Source of the DNA: Chromatiaceae bacterium
GTDB lineage: Bacteria; Pseudomonadota; Gammaproteobacteria; Chromatiales; Chromatiaceae
Length of the DNA: 64,000 bases
Direction of reading: 5' to 3'
Assembly: GCA_027078745.1 (NCBI GenBank)
Contig: JALWWO010000019.1
Coordinates: 219,972-283,971 of the forward strand
Made by a program: the position numbers and the translations under genes. This document shows positions 18,041 through 27,310 of the stretch, in pieces. The notes beneath the pieces were generated by a model. That model was given only the letters and a program-made list of their open reading frames with translations, made no database searches and was not told the DNA's origin. Positions within the stretch are counted from its first letter, which is position 1, and the number at the start of each line of letters is the position of its first letter.

Positions 18041-18951
18041 AGTCGCAGCCAGCGGCGGACCTGATCCCCGAGCCAACCGCCCAGCCCGGCGGGGCAGGCT
18101 GCCAACCAAAGCCCATGATGCTTGACTTCCTGGTATTGCCGGAACAGGCCGATGCCGCTGTGCAGGGCGAAGCGCACGTAGCGGGCGTGGAGGCGGCGGA
18201 GCTGGGCGCGATCCGTATAGGCATCATGCAGGGTGATTTCTTCCAGAAAGGCCAGATGCAAACCCCGCGGGTTGCGCAGCCGCACGCACCGGCGGTTGTG
18301 GCTGATGCCATCCGGTTCCCGCCGTCCGATCACCAGGGGCACATTGATGAAGCGGGTTTTATAGTGATGGGCGAGGCGGCGCAGGATCAGATCTGGCCGC
18401 ACATAGGTTTCCCCGGGGAACTGGGGGTAGGGAAACTTGCGCAAGACCTCCGTGCGGAGGGCTTCCCGCTTGTCGCCGTGCACCCGTCCGAAGGTGCGGA
18501 TGGCTAAATAATCGGAATCGATCACATCCCTAGCATAGGGCGTGCCCGAGATGGTGCCGTCTTCCTCCAGCAGCAGCCCGCCGATGCCCGCGAACTGGGG
18601 CCGCTGTTCCGGCGGGAGGGCTTCCCAATGGGCGAAGATCTGTTCCAAGGCATCCGGCAGCAGGGAATCATCGGAATCCAAAGTCAGGAAGAAAAAGCCC
18701 CGGGCCTCTCGCACGGCTCGATTGTGGGCCGCTGCCTTGCCCTGATTCTCCTGATAGAAATAGCGCAGGGGAAAGCGCTGCTCGGCTTGCCAGCGCTGGA
18801 CCAATGCCTTAGTGCCATCGGTGGAACCGTCATCGATCAGCACCACTTCAAGATCCTGCCAGCGGGAATCCGCCACGCTCTGCAACGCCCGATCCAAGCA
18901 ATAGGCGCGGTTGTAGGTGGGAATGAAAATGGTGAAGGTCGGGGCGTTCAT
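18022..18951 (-). CDS. Glycosyltransferase family 2
   Basis: This 309-aa enzyme begins FTIFIPTYNRAYCLDRALQS. It has the diphosphate-sugar binding motif LEVVLIDDGSTDGTK and FLTLDSDD as the metal-binding acidic site. The C-terminal region (about 200-309) has no motif I can name. ATG 18951 overlaps the stop of the upstream family 4 transferase by 4 nt, so the genes are probably co-translated. Confidence 0.88.
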   Translation of the reverse strand: MNAPTFTIFIPTYNRAYCLDRALQSVADSRWQDLEVVLIDDGSTDGTKALVQRWQAEQRFPLRYFYQENQGKAAAHNRAVREARGFFFLTLDSDDSLLPDALEQIFAHWEALPPEQRPQFAGIGGLLLEEDGTISGTPYARDVIDSDYLAIRTFGRVHGDKREALRTEVLRKFPYPQFPGETYVRPDLILRRLAHHYKTRFINVPLVIGRREPDGISHNRRCVRLRNPRGLHLAFLEEITLHDAYTDRAQLRRLHARYVRFALHSGIGLFRQYQEVKHHGLWLAACPAGLGGWLGDQVRRWLRLCRKKP

Positions 18952-20072
18952 GGTATGGCCTCCGCCCGCAGGGGCAAGCCGAACACCCGCAGATAGGCAT
19001 CGGTCGCCGCTTCGATGGTGAAGGGCCGGGCGGCTTCCTGTAGGGTCGTTTTGGGCAAGGGCCGGGCGAGGGTTTGCAAGATGCCCTGGGCGAGGGCCTG
19101 GGCATCGCCCACGGGCACCAAGAGGCCGTAGCGCCCCCCGTCCAACACCTCTCGGGGACCGCTGGGGCAGTCCGTGGCCAGGACAGGCGTGCCCACCGCC
19201 AGAGCTTCCGGCAGCACGAAGGGATTGCCCTCCCAACGGGAGGTCAGGACGAAGAGGGCGCTGTGGGCCATGTAATCGTAGGGATTGGGCTGGAAGCCGG
19301 GCAGATCCACCGCCGATGCCACGCCCAGTTTCTGGGCGAGCGCCCGCAGCCGCCCCCGCTGGCTACCTTCCCCCAGGATGACGAGCCGACAGGGGCGCAC
19401 GGCCCGCACCCGAGCGAAGGCCCGGATGAGGGTAGCGAAATCCTTGCGGGCGCAGAGTTCTCCCACCCCCAGAATCACCGGCGGTTCATCGGGACCAAAC
19501 CAGGGATGATCCGGCACAGGGCGTTGCTGATGGAACAGGGATTCAGGCACTGCCGGGTTGGGTACCACCTGAATTCGATCTCGGGGCAAGCCGGTGAAAT
19601 CCGCCATATCCTCCGCTACCTGTCGGGCGTTGACGATCACCGCATCGGCGAAGGGATAGAGCTTGCCCATGGAATTTCGCTGGATCCAGCGTTCCAAGGG
19701 ACCGCGGGTGCTCAGGTCGATGGAAATCGTGGTGCCCGAGCTGAGGACTAACCGCGTGGGCACCCGAGCCAGGAAGCGGCCGAGCAGGGCTGTGCGGTTC
19801 ACCCGATCCTTGTCGGATAGCAGGACGGCGGGCCGCACCCGCTTCAGATAGCGCACCAGCCCTGGCAATGCGCCGTAGGTGTGCGCGGAACCCAGATCGA
19901 TGACGGACACCCGCGGGGGAATCTGAGGCAGTTCCGGCCCGTGGCGGCGCACCCGCAGCAGATCCACCGCATAGCCTCGAGCGGCTAGGGCGGGGATGAG
20001 ATGGCGCGCCGCCCGATCTACACCGCTGTGACCCGAGGTGGAGAAAAAGCAAGCGATGCGGGGCACAGCCAT
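18948..20072 (-). CDS. Glycosyltransferase family 4 (GT-B)
   Basis: This 374-aa retaining-type transferase has an N-terminal half with FFSTSGHSGVDRAARHLI and a C-terminal donor-binding half with ILGVGELCARKDF and EALAVGTPVLATDCPSG. The Glu-x7-Glu region reads PFVLPEALAVG. It probably transfers one sugar of the glycan repeat or core on the cytoplasmic side. The ATG at 20072 overlaps the stop of the amidotransferase gene by 1 nt (TGATG). Confidence 0.9.
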   Translation of the reverse strand: MAVPRIACFFSTSGHSGVDRAARHLIPALAARGYAVDLLRVRRHGPELPQIPPRVSVIDLGSAHTYGALPGLVRYLKRVRPAVLLSDKDRVNRTALLGRFLARVPTRLVLSSGTTISIDLSTRGPLERWIQRNSMGKLYPFADAVIVNARQVAEDMADFTGLPRDRIQVVPNPAVPESLFHQQRPVPDHPWFGPDEPPVILGVGELCARKDFATLIRAFARVRAVRPCRLVILGEGSQRGRLRALAQKLGVASAVDLPGFQPNPYDYMAHSALFVLTSRWEGNPFVLPEALAVGTPVLATDCPSGPREVLDGGRYGLLVPVGDAQALAQGILQTLARPLPKTTLQEAARPFTIEAATDAYLRVFGLPLRAEAIP

Positions 20073-21889
20073 CAGGCGATCCAATCCAAGGGATCTTCCT
20101 GGGGGCTGGGCCGGCGGCTGGGCTGCTCGATGAAAAGGCGGTGCCAGATGGCGAACTGCATCAATCCCCAGATCAGGCGGGAAACCTTCCGCCCTCGGTG
20201 GCGGGCGGCGATCAGTGCGGGAATCGCCTCGGGCTGAAACCAGCGGCGGATGCCCTCGTTCCGCAAGAGCTGGGCCCCGATCTGATCCAATCGCTTCCCC
20301 CGCAGCCAGTCCCCCACGGGCACATGAAAACCCCGCTTCGACCCTGTGCGCAGTTCCGGCGGCAGCCGATCTCTCGCCCAGCGGCGCAGCAGCCATTTGC
20401 CCTGATGGGCGCGCACCTTCAGAGAATCCGGCAGCATGAGCCCGAATTCCACCAAGCGATGATCCAAGAAGGGCACCCGACCTTCCAAGCCAAATCCCAT
20501 GAGCATTCGATCCGTCTTGACCAACAGATTATCCGGCAGGGCGGTGATGAGATCCGTGTACTGACGGCGCTGTAGATCAGTCCAATGGGGAGGTGTTTCT
20601 CTCCAAGCGCGGCGGAAAGGCGCATATTCTACCCCAGCCACTTCTTGTAGTTCGGGGCCCAGAAGGCGCTTTGACCAATGGGCATTCCACTGCCCGCGGG
20701 TGCGGAAGCCTCCGGAGCCCGGGCGCAGCCAGGCCTTGAACCAGCGTTCCAGAGGATGGGGTCGATAGCGCCCATAGCCGCCGAACACCTCATCGCCCCC
20801 CTCTCCGGAAAAGACCACCTTCACTTGCCGGGCGGCGCTCTCCGCCAAGGCCAAGGTGGGCAAGCTGGCATAGTCCCGCATGAGTTCGTCCGCCGCCCAA
20901 ATGCTATGGGGAATGCGCTGGAATAGGGATTCCAGATGCAAGCGCAAGGGCTGATAATCCAGGCCCAGGGCGCGGGCGATGCGGGCCGCTCGATCCAATT
21001 CATCCGGTGCGCTGCCCTGGTAGCCGACGGACCAAGCTTGAACTCGCCCGCTGCCCAGATCCGCCAGCAGTGCGGCCAAGGTGCCGGAGTCCAGCCCGCC
21101 GGAGAGGAACAGCCCGAAGGGCACTTCCGAACGCCGATGCTCCGCTAGGACCGAGTGCAGCAGGGCATCCAGGGCTTCCAAGGCTTCGCCCGACCTGCGG
21201 ATCTGGGTTTTCTGGGACAGCAGAGACCAATAGCGGCGATGACTGCGCTTCCGCTGCCGGTCGATCACCAGCATTTCCCCGGGCAACAGGCGCTCGATGC
21301 CTTGAAAGGGGGTCTCCCGTCCGGTGCTGAATTGATTTTGCAGGAACTGCCGTAACCCGCGGGGATTCAGGGCCGGTGCCTCGGGTAGCAGGGGAAGCAG
21401 GGCTTTGATCTCCGAGGCGAAGCAGAATCGACCGCGGTTCTCCAGGTAGAATAGGGGTTTGATGCCCAATCGATCCCGCGCCAGAATCAAGCGCTCTTCC
21501 CGTTGATCCCAGAGGGCAAAGGCGTACATGCCCCGCAGATGGTGGACAAAGTCCAGCCCATAGACCCGATAGGCCTGCAGGATGGTTTCGGAATCCGAAT
21601 CCGTCTGAAACTGGCAGCCCCGAGCTGCTAAGGCAGGCCGGAGTTCTAGATCGTTGTAGATCTCCCCGTTGGCCACCAGGGTCAGATGACCTTCTGCAGA
21701 ACGCAGGGGTTGATGGCCGGTGCGCAAGCCGATGATGGCGAGCCGCGTTTGGGCGAGCCCTAGGGAATCGTGCTGATAGATGCCCCGATCATCCGGCCCC
21801 CGATGGGCGAGGATAGCCGCCATCTGCCAGAGGGTTTCCGCCTGTACGCGACGATCCGGTTTTTCCAGAATGCCTGCAATACCGCACAT
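20072..21889 (-). CDS. Asparagine synthetase (glutamine-hydrolysing) family amidotransferase
   Basis: This 605-aa protein starts MCGIAG, so Cys2 is the glutaminase nucleophile after Met removal. The class II glutaminase domain includes LAHRGPDDRG and VANGEIYND. The synthetase domain has the PP-loop LFLSGGLDSG and SGEGGDEVFGGYGRY. The family makes asparagine, but members in polysaccharide loci are thought to amidate sugar acids. As first gene of this glycan operon the second role is likely here, though AsnB activity cannot be excluded. The start is set by the conserved MCGIAG; it is 31 bp from the divergent protease gene. Confidence 0.92.
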   Translation of the reverse strand: MCGIAGILEKPDRRVQAETLWQMAAILAHRGPDDRGIYQHDSLGLAQTRLAIIGLRTGHQPLRSAEGHLTLVANGEIYNDLELRPALAARGCQFQTDSDSETILQAYRVYGLDFVHHLRGMYAFALWDQREERLILARDRLGIKPLFYLENRGRFCFASEIKALLPLLPEAPALNPRGLRQFLQNQFSTGRETPFQGIERLLPGEMLVIDRQRKRSHRRYWSLLSQKTQIRRSGEALEALDALLHSVLAEHRRSEVPFGLFLSGGLDSGTLAALLADLGSGRVQAWSVGYQGSAPDELDRAARIARALGLDYQPLRLHLESLFQRIPHSIWAADELMRDYASLPTLALAESAARQVKVVFSGEGGDEVFGGYGRYRPHPLERWFKAWLRPGSGGFRTRGQWNAHWSKRLLGPELQEVAGVEYAPFRRAWRETPPHWTDLQRRQYTDLITALPDNLLVKTDRMLMGFGLEGRVPFLDHRLVEFGLMLPDSLKVRAHQGKWLLRRWARDRLPPELRTGSKRGFHVPVGDWLRGKRLDQIGAQLLRNEGIRRWFQPEAIPALIAARHRGRKVSRLIWGLMQFAIWHRLFIEQPSRRPSPQEDPLDWIA

Positions 21890-21920
21890 GCTGCCCTGTC
21901 CCGCAATGTAGGAGTGTGTT

Positions 21921-23048
21921 ATGAAATCCCTTTTTGCCCTGCGCTTCACCCTTTGGTTCCTGATCTTTTTGGTGCTCGCCATGATGCTCCGCCCCTGGCT
22001 GGTGGGCTGGTGGATTCATCTGCAAGCGGAACCTCGGGTAGTCACGCCTCGGGGGGATCTAGCAGAGGATGAAAAGACGACCATCGAGATCTTCAAATCC
22101 GTCACCCCCTCGGTGGTCTACATCACCACCACCAGCCAGATGCTGGATCTCTGGACCAGGAACCTCATGGAGATTCCCAATGGCACGGGCACCGGATTCA
22201 TCTGGGATGATCGGGGCCATGTGGTCACCAACTATCATGTGGTCAAAGGGGCGCGCAGTGCGATAGTGCGCCTTTGGGATCAACGCAGCTTCCCTGCCGC
22301 ACTGGTGGGCGCCAGTCCCGCCCATGATGTGGCGGTGTTGCGCATCGATGTGCCCTTTCCCGCCCCCCGTCCGGTGCTCATCGGCAGCAGTCAGGATCTA
22401 CAGGTAGGCCAGAAGGTGTTAGCCATCGGCAATCCCTTTGGCTTGGATTATAGCCTGACCACCGGCGTGATCTCCGCCTTGAACCGGAGCATCCGGACGG
22501 AAGATCGGCATGAGATCGAGCATTTGATTCAGACGGATGCCGCCATCAATCCGGGCAATTCTGGCGGTCCCTTGATCGACAGTGCAGGGCGGGTGATCGG
22601 GATGAACACAGCGATCTTCAGCCCTTCCGGCGCCTTTGTGGGTATCGGTTTCGCAGTGCCCATCGACACCATTAACCGAGTGGTCCCGGATCTCATCGCC
22701 TATGGCTATTATCGGCGGCCTTCTCTGGGCATTCGGGCAGATGATGCCCTCAGTGCTCCCCTGCTTGCGAAACTCGGCGTGCAGGGGGTGTTGGTGCTCA
22801 GGGTTATCCCGGGTTCTGCGGCGGATCTGGCGGGGCTTCGGGGTACCGAGGTCACCAGAAACGGAGATCTCCTCTTAGGAGATGTCATCCTCGCCATCGA
22901 CGATCAGCCCGTGGACAGCGTCGCCGCGCTGGTGGATGCGTTGGAAAAGTATCAGATCGGAGATCAGGTGGTGTTGCGCATCTACCGCGCGGGGCGCATT
23001 CAGCAGGTTCCCGCCGTGCTGACTGCAAGCCGCGCAAAAAAGCATTGA
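21921..23048 (+). CDS. Membrane-anchored HtrA-family serine protease, DegS-like
   Basis: This 375-aa protein has an N-terminal membrane anchor (about residues 9-35). The trypsin-like domain has catalytic His in VVTNYHVV, Asp in AHDVAVL and Ser in NPGNSGGPL. One C-terminal PDZ domain follows (about 260-365, PSLGIRADDALSA). Single-PDZ anchored proteases of this size include DegS, which starts cleavage of the anti-sigma factor RseA. That pathway is encoded at 31-36 kb. However, the core motif TGFIWDDRGHVVTNYHV recalls broader Deg/Hho proteins, so DegS function is an inference. AGGAG precedes the ATG. Confidence 0.88.
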   Translation: MKSLFALRFTLWFLIFLVLAMMLRPWLVGWWIHLQAEPRVVTPRGDLAEDEKTTIEIFKSVTPSVVYITTTSQMLDLWTRNLMEIPNGTGTGFIWDDRGHVVTNYHVVKGARSAIVRLWDQRSFPAALVGASPAHDVAVLRIDVPFPAPRPVLIGSSQDLQVGQKVLAIGNPFGLDYSLTTGVISALNRSIRTEDRHEIEHLIQTDAAINPGNSGGPLIDSAGRVIGMNTAIFSPSGAFVGIGFAVPIDTINRVVPDLIAYGYYRRPSLGIRADDALSAPLLAKLGVQGVLVLRVIPGSAADLAGLRGTEVTRNGDLLLGDVILAIDDQPVDSVAALVDALEKYQIGDQVVLRIYRAGRIQQVPAVLTASRAKKH

Positions 23049-23080
23049 TGCCCCCCTAGGGTCTGCTCGCCACGACTTGA

Positions 23081-23503
23081 TCAATGGTGGGTCCAACCGT
23101 TGGTCCAAGTACCATTGATCTTAGCTTCTTTCTTTCCTGTGGCATCGACTCGAAATCCCTGGATGAGGTCATCTGCCTGATCTCCCTGGGGGGTGGCTTC
23201 TATCGTGTAATTGGTGCTGTCCGCCGCGGTGATGGACACCTGATAATGGCCGTTTTCCGTGGGCAAATTGCTAGCAACGCTGTAATTGAGTACGGTTAGA
23301 TCGTTGGTATAGGTTGCGTTCTGGGCATAGTAGCGCTCTTCTCGCTGGGCGATTTCCATCAGCAGGTTTTGCGCTTCTGCACGGCGGCTCTTGCGCACCT
23401 GATCCACGTAGGAAGGATAGGCGATGGCAGCGAGGATACCCACGATGGCTACGGCAACCAACAGCTCGATGAGGCTGAATCCCTTGAATTTTCGTGCGTT
23501 CAT
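23081..23503 (-). CDS. pilE: Type IV minor pilin PilE-like
   Basis: This 140-aa class III prepilin has a short basic leader (MNARKFKG) and the cleavage/methylation site G-FSLIELLVAVAIVGILAA with Glu at mature position 5. The alpha1 helix continues to SYVDQVRKSRRAEAQ, a PilE-family feature. The mature C-terminus has no cysteine pair. It is downstream of pilY1 but separated from it by a strong terminator, so it should have its own promoter within 23504-23597. It converges on the DegS-like gene with a 32-bp gap. Confidence 0.9.
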   Translation of the reverse strand: MNARKFKGFSLIELLVAVAIVGILAAIAYPSYVDQVRKSRRAEAQNLLMEIAQREERYYAQNATYTNDLTVLNYSVASNLPTENGHYQVSITAADSTNYTIEATPQGDQADDLIQGFRVDATGKKEAKINGTWTNGWTHH

Positions 23504-23540
23504 CTTGCGTCACCTCTCAGGCAAACGATCCAGTTGTTAG

Positions 23541-23577
23541 AAAAAACGCCCCGCAATCAGTTCGAATGCGGGGCGTT
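23541..23577 (-). terminator. Rho-independent terminator after pilY1
   Basis: On the minus strand, AACGCCCCGC pairs perfectly with GCGGGGCGTT across a 13-nt loop and runs into six T. It sits 20 bp after the pilY1 stop and before pilE. Confidence 0.92.
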
Positions 23578-23597
23578 CCGTGCCTAGCTAAGGCCAG

Positions 23598-26500
23598 TTA
23601 TTGGGGTAACACCTCCTCCCAGTAAAGGGCGCGGAAGCGGTCCGGCCAGGTAACGATCTTCTCCAACCCGCCGATGGCGACCACTACACCGCTGGGAGTG
23701 CTACCCGTTCCATTATTACCCGAATCCGCACCTCCATTATTAGAGTCTCCATTATTGCCATCATTAGCCGTGCCCGGGTAGATCACCACGGGTTCCGGCG
23801 GCAGTCCGGGCACATTGAGAGTCCGCGCCCGATCGTTCACATCCAGCGCATCCGCATTGCCGTCCATGGTGGCGAACAGGGCGGTGGCATCCAACAGGCT
23901 GACGGCATAGATGCTGCCATAGCCATCGATGGAACCCACCTTGCAAATGTCGCTGGGGGTGGTGGCATTGGTCACCGTATAGGTGGAGAAGAGGACTACA
24001 TAATCGTAGACGCCTGCCTTGGAGAACACTTTTTCCTTGGGATCCATATCGATATACCAGCCTTGCTTGGCATTCAACTCGGCTCGCGCCCGCTCTGCCT
24101 GTTCGATCAGAGCCGGCGGTGCGTCGTCGGCAACTTGGATCTCATTGCCGGTAGCATCGTAGAGATCACTTTCCGTCAAGGTCGTGTAAACGATATTCCC
24201 ATGGTCGTCCTCAGGCGGCCCGAAGACGGCATAGTCCTTGATCATGTAGAACCGATCCTGAACGGTAGAATCCGCCGGTTCTGGGATGAAACCGGAACCG
24301 ATGACGATGGCGAGATAGCGATTGCCCCCGATGGACACATAGGCCACAACCGGTGCATTGAAGAACCGCCGATTGTCTTCCGCACTGGTGCCCCCGTTGA
24401 GATCGGCGATGACTCCACCGGTGAGCGTGTCTTCTAGATCGATGCGCAGGATCCGGCCGCCCACATCCGCAGCATAGATCCGGTCGCTGATGCCGTCCGC
24501 ATTCACATCGATCACCGTGACGCTGGCGGGGATGGCATTGGTCATGCCGCTGATATTGAGATCGGCACCTGTATTAGAAATCCATTTCAGCCGTTGACCT
24601 GTATCCACGTTCACGATGTAGATAGCATTGCCCAGGGTGTCCGCCGTGCGCGCGCCGGTCACATCATCTTGCTGGAGATCATAGCCGCCCCCGAAGATCA
24701 GCACATCGGTTTCTATCCCGTTCACCTTGATCCGACCGATCTGGGGTGCGGACCAGGTTTGTCCCAGACGGGCGAAATCTCCGGTGCCTCCTTTGATCTC
24801 CCAGAGCAGTTTGGGTGCTGTGCGATCAGAGATGTCTAAAGCGTAGTAATTGTTGCCTCCTCGGCGCATCCCGAAGATGTAGTAAGCCTTTTCGCCCGTA
24901 TCGATGCGCCCGTTGTTTGCATTGCTGATGGTGCCGGCCCCATCGTCCCGATGGAAGAGCACGGCTGGGCCATCGATGCCATAGATGGGCGGGCCTGTCC
25001 AACTCTTATCTTCTCGGATCCGCTGCAGGTTGGGCAGCAGTTCCACCGGCATATAGCCCCAGAGTTCATGGCCCGTCTCCGCATCAAAGGCATGGACCAC
25101 GCCTTCGCTGGTGGGCAACAGAACGAGCTGCTCCTCATTCTCGTAGGTGGCTACCAAGGGCTTGGTGTGCAGGGGACCTCCCATTTCTTCTCGACCTGTG
25201 GAAACCCAGTTCAGCAGGTCAGTACGGGTGGTGTTGTCGCTGACGCCTAGCATAGCGGCCGTGATCTCGTTGTTGCTGGCGATCAAACGGTTGTCGGCGG
25301 CCGTGAGATCTCTGCTACTGCTGGTGCTGTGATAGGTATAGAGATTGCGCGTTCCCGTGAGCTGAGAGGCGGCACCCCCCTTCAGGGGATCCGCACCATC
25401 CACGATGGGGCTCCAGAGATCCTGGGCGGTATCCAGGAATTGATAGTCGCTATCCAACACGGGCACGCCCCCTGCTCCCTGGAGGACAACATTGTTATCC
25501 GCATCGAGCACGATGGTGTATTTCTTCAGGTTTCCGTTCCAGTACTCGCTGACCTGGGGTTGAAAGATGGGCACATAGATCTTGTCAGCGCTCACCACCG
25601 CATTGCTGGCATCCATGGGGATGGTAGGCGTGGTGTAGCTATAGTTCACCGTAGCGCCCGCCTCTGCCAGGATCGCGCTGAAGACATCGACAAGATCTTG
25701 GGCAGAATTTGCCGTATAGAAGCTTCCCCCGCCCTCTCTGGCAACGCTGTTCAAGAAGAGTTCTGGACCGCTGGTCGTATGGAAACCGATGGTATGGGTG
25801 ACGATGTTTTGAGTCCCTTGCCAGTCGTGGCCACCGGAATCCGTGCCATCGTCCGGGGTTGTGCGCAGGTCAGCATTGTAAGCCCAGCCAGAAATCTCTC
25901 GGGCGCACCGACCATCACTCCAACGGCTCTCACTGTCCCTTGCGCAAGTTTGCCCCCGATAGCTGGTCTGATCGTTCGTGTTGGGCCGCCCGTCGGAGAG
26001 CAACACGATGTGGTTGGGCTGGCACCAAAGCGAGATGGGGGATTGATAGGTTCGGTTACTGGCATCTGTGACGGAATCTTCAAACCAAGCCACCGCATCC
26101 TTCAATGCGTATACGGTAGGCGTCCAGCCGATGGGCTTAAGGGTATCCACCACATCCAGAAGCGCCTGGCGGGACGTGTCCGAGACGCTCACGAAGTCCG
26201 AATGGATCATGTTGACATAGTTTTTACTGCCAATCGGCGTCAGATTCGTGATCGTGGTGGTTTCTGTATGGCAGACATCTACGTCCTGACACACCTGATC
26301 GCAAGAATAGGTGCAGTTTGTATCGGTGTAATACCAGCAATAGTGGGACTCCCGCCACCAATCCGGGCATTGGTCCCCATTGTAGCAATCACCTGTGCAG
26401 GCGGTTTCATAGCCACAATCATGGGCATTTTTCCAATCATCTGGGCATTGGTCGTTGCTATCGCAATCCCCGATGCATTGTGTTACGGTTATTTCCTCAT

Positions 26501-27299
26501 AGTCGCAATCATGCTTCTTTTTCCAGCCACTGGGGCATTGATTGTTGGGATCGCAGTCCCCTACGCAAACCTTCTCTCGTTCATACCAACAATCATGGCC
26601 TTGCCTTCTCCACCAGGATGGACAGGTGTACCGGTCATTGTCGCTATCATAGTAGCAATCTCCCTTACATACCTTCTTTTTCTTGTATTTGCACTTATGC
26701 TTCTCCTTCCACCAATCCGGGCATTGATCCCCATTGTAGCAATCGCCTACGCATCGCGTGATAGTCTGGGTTTCTTCGTAACAATCGTGCGCATTTTTCC
26801 AATCATCCGGACATTGATTGTTGCTGTCACAATCGCCTACACAAACATCCTCATATTGGCAATCATGGCTGTTCTTCCAATCCTCTGGACACTGATTGTT
26901 GCTATCGCAATCCCCTCGGCATTCTGTCGTATCCACGCAGGTGGGATCACAGGGATAGGAACATTGAGTTTCCGTAGTGCAGACTACTCGGGTGAAGGTC
27001 TTGTTCGCATACCAAGTTGTGAAGCCCTGTATGGCCACGTTGACCCCATCGAGATCCGGATCACTTAAGATGGTAGTCATGGCTTCTTTGAGCTGGTCCA
27101 TGCGGTTGGTCGGCTGACCATCATAGTTGCTCATACTCCCGGATTCATCGAGGATGAACAGCACGTTGGGATTGACGGACTCCGTGCCTGGAGTCACATA
27201 AATCTCCATATCATCCGCCCAGATAGGTGGGCTAATAAATACAGCTAGCAACAGACCGAGCAGGATGCTCGGATAGGGTTTTCGGGTTCGCTTAAGCAT
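23598..27299 (-). CDS. pilY1: PilY1-like type IV pilus tip/assembly protein with Cys-repeat insertion
   Basis: This 1233-aa exported protein has a signal peptide (about residues 1-28, ending PPIWA). A VWA domain starts near residue 43 with the MIDAS motif LDESGSM; a second acidic site follows in LLSDGRPNT. Between the two lies an insertion of about 240 residues with seven cysteine-rich repeats. The C-terminal half is the PilY1/PilC beta-propeller with a calcium loop DVNADGISD. PilY1 proteins sit at the pilus tip and act in adhesion, retraction control and surface sensing. ATG 27299 is preceded by GGAGG; an upstream in-frame TTG (27314) lies inside that site. It is the last gene of fimT-pilVWX-pilY1. 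Confidence 0.94.
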   Translation of the reverse strand: MLKRTRKPYPSILLGLLLAVFISPPIWADDMEIYVTPGTESVNPNVLFILDESGSMSNYDGQPTNRMDQLKEAMTTILSDPDLDGVNVAIQGFTTWYANKTFTRVVCTTETQCSYPCDPTCVDTTECRGDCDSNNQCPEDWKNSHDCQYEDVCVGDCDSNNQCPDDWKNAHDCYEETQTITRCVGDCYNGDQCPDWWKEKHKCKYKKKKVCKGDCYYDSDNDRYTCPSWWRRQGHDCWYEREKVCVGDCDPNNQCPSGWKKKHDCDYEEITVTQCIGDCDSNDQCPDDWKNAHDCGYETACTGDCYNGDQCPDWWRESHYCWYYTDTNCTYSCDQVCQDVDVCHTETTTITNLTPIGSKNYVNMIHSDFVSVSDTSRQALLDVVDTLKPIGWTPTVYALKDAVAWFEDSVTDASNRTYQSPISLWCQPNHIVLLSDGRPNTNDQTSYRGQTCARDSESRWSDGRCAREISGWAYNADLRTTPDDGTDSGGHDWQGTQNIVTHTIGFHTTSGPELFLNSVAREGGGSFYTANSAQDLVDVFSAILAEAGATVNYSYTTPTIPMDASNAVVSADKIYVPIFQPQVSEYWNGNLKKYTIVLDADNNVVLQGAGGVPVLDSDYQFLDTAQDLWSPIVDGADPLKGGAASQLTGTRNLYTYHSTSSSRDLTAADNRLIASNNEITAAMLGVSDNTTRTDLLNWVSTGREEMGGPLHTKPLVATYENEEQLVLLPTSEGVVHAFDAETGHELWGYMPVELLPNLQRIREDKSWTGPPIYGIDGPAVLFHRDDGAGTISNANNGRIDTGEKAYYIFGMRRGGNNYYALDISDRTAPKLLWEIKGGTGDFARLGQTWSAPQIGRIKVNGIETDVLIFGGGYDLQQDDVTGARTADTLGNAIYIVNVDTGQRLKWISNTGADLNISGMTNAIPASVTVIDVNADGISDRIYAADVGGRILRIDLEDTLTGGVIADLNGGTSAEDNRRFFNAPVVAYVSIGGNRYLAIVIGSGFIPEPADSTVQDRFYMIKDYAVFGPPEDDHGNIVYTTLTESDLYDATGNEIQVADDAPPALIEQAERARAELNAKQGWYIDMDPKEKVFSKAGVYDYVVLFSTYTVTNATTPSDICKVGSIDGYGSIYAVSLLDATALFATMDGNADALDVNDRARTLNVPGLPPEPVVIYPGTANDGNNGDSNNGGADSGNNGTGSTPSGVVVAIGGLEKIVTWPDRFRALYWEEVLPQ
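26337..26921 (-). repeat. Seven tandem Cys-rich repeats encoded within pilY1
   Basis: Seven units of about 24-34 residues follow the pattern C-x-G-D-C-x(3-9)-C-P-x-x-W-[KR]-x-x(1-2)-H-x-C, as in CVGDCDSNNQCPDDWKNAHD. Each has four cysteines and one invariant Trp. Spacers vary (for example YEETQTITR and KYKKKKV). Cys-rich flanks on both sides (CSYPCDPTC and CTYSCDQVC) extend the insertion to about 26268-26981. The repeats are not identical in sequence, so they are not a very recent expansion. Confidence 0.95.
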
Positions 27300-27310
27300 T
27301 TCAGCCTCCT

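Noticed and set aside
25329-27068. 579-codon open frame antisense to pilY1, hydrophobic and repeat-like
   Set aside because: It mirrors the Cys-repeat region of pilY1. The sense frame has a signal peptide, VWA and propeller motifs and a ribosome site.
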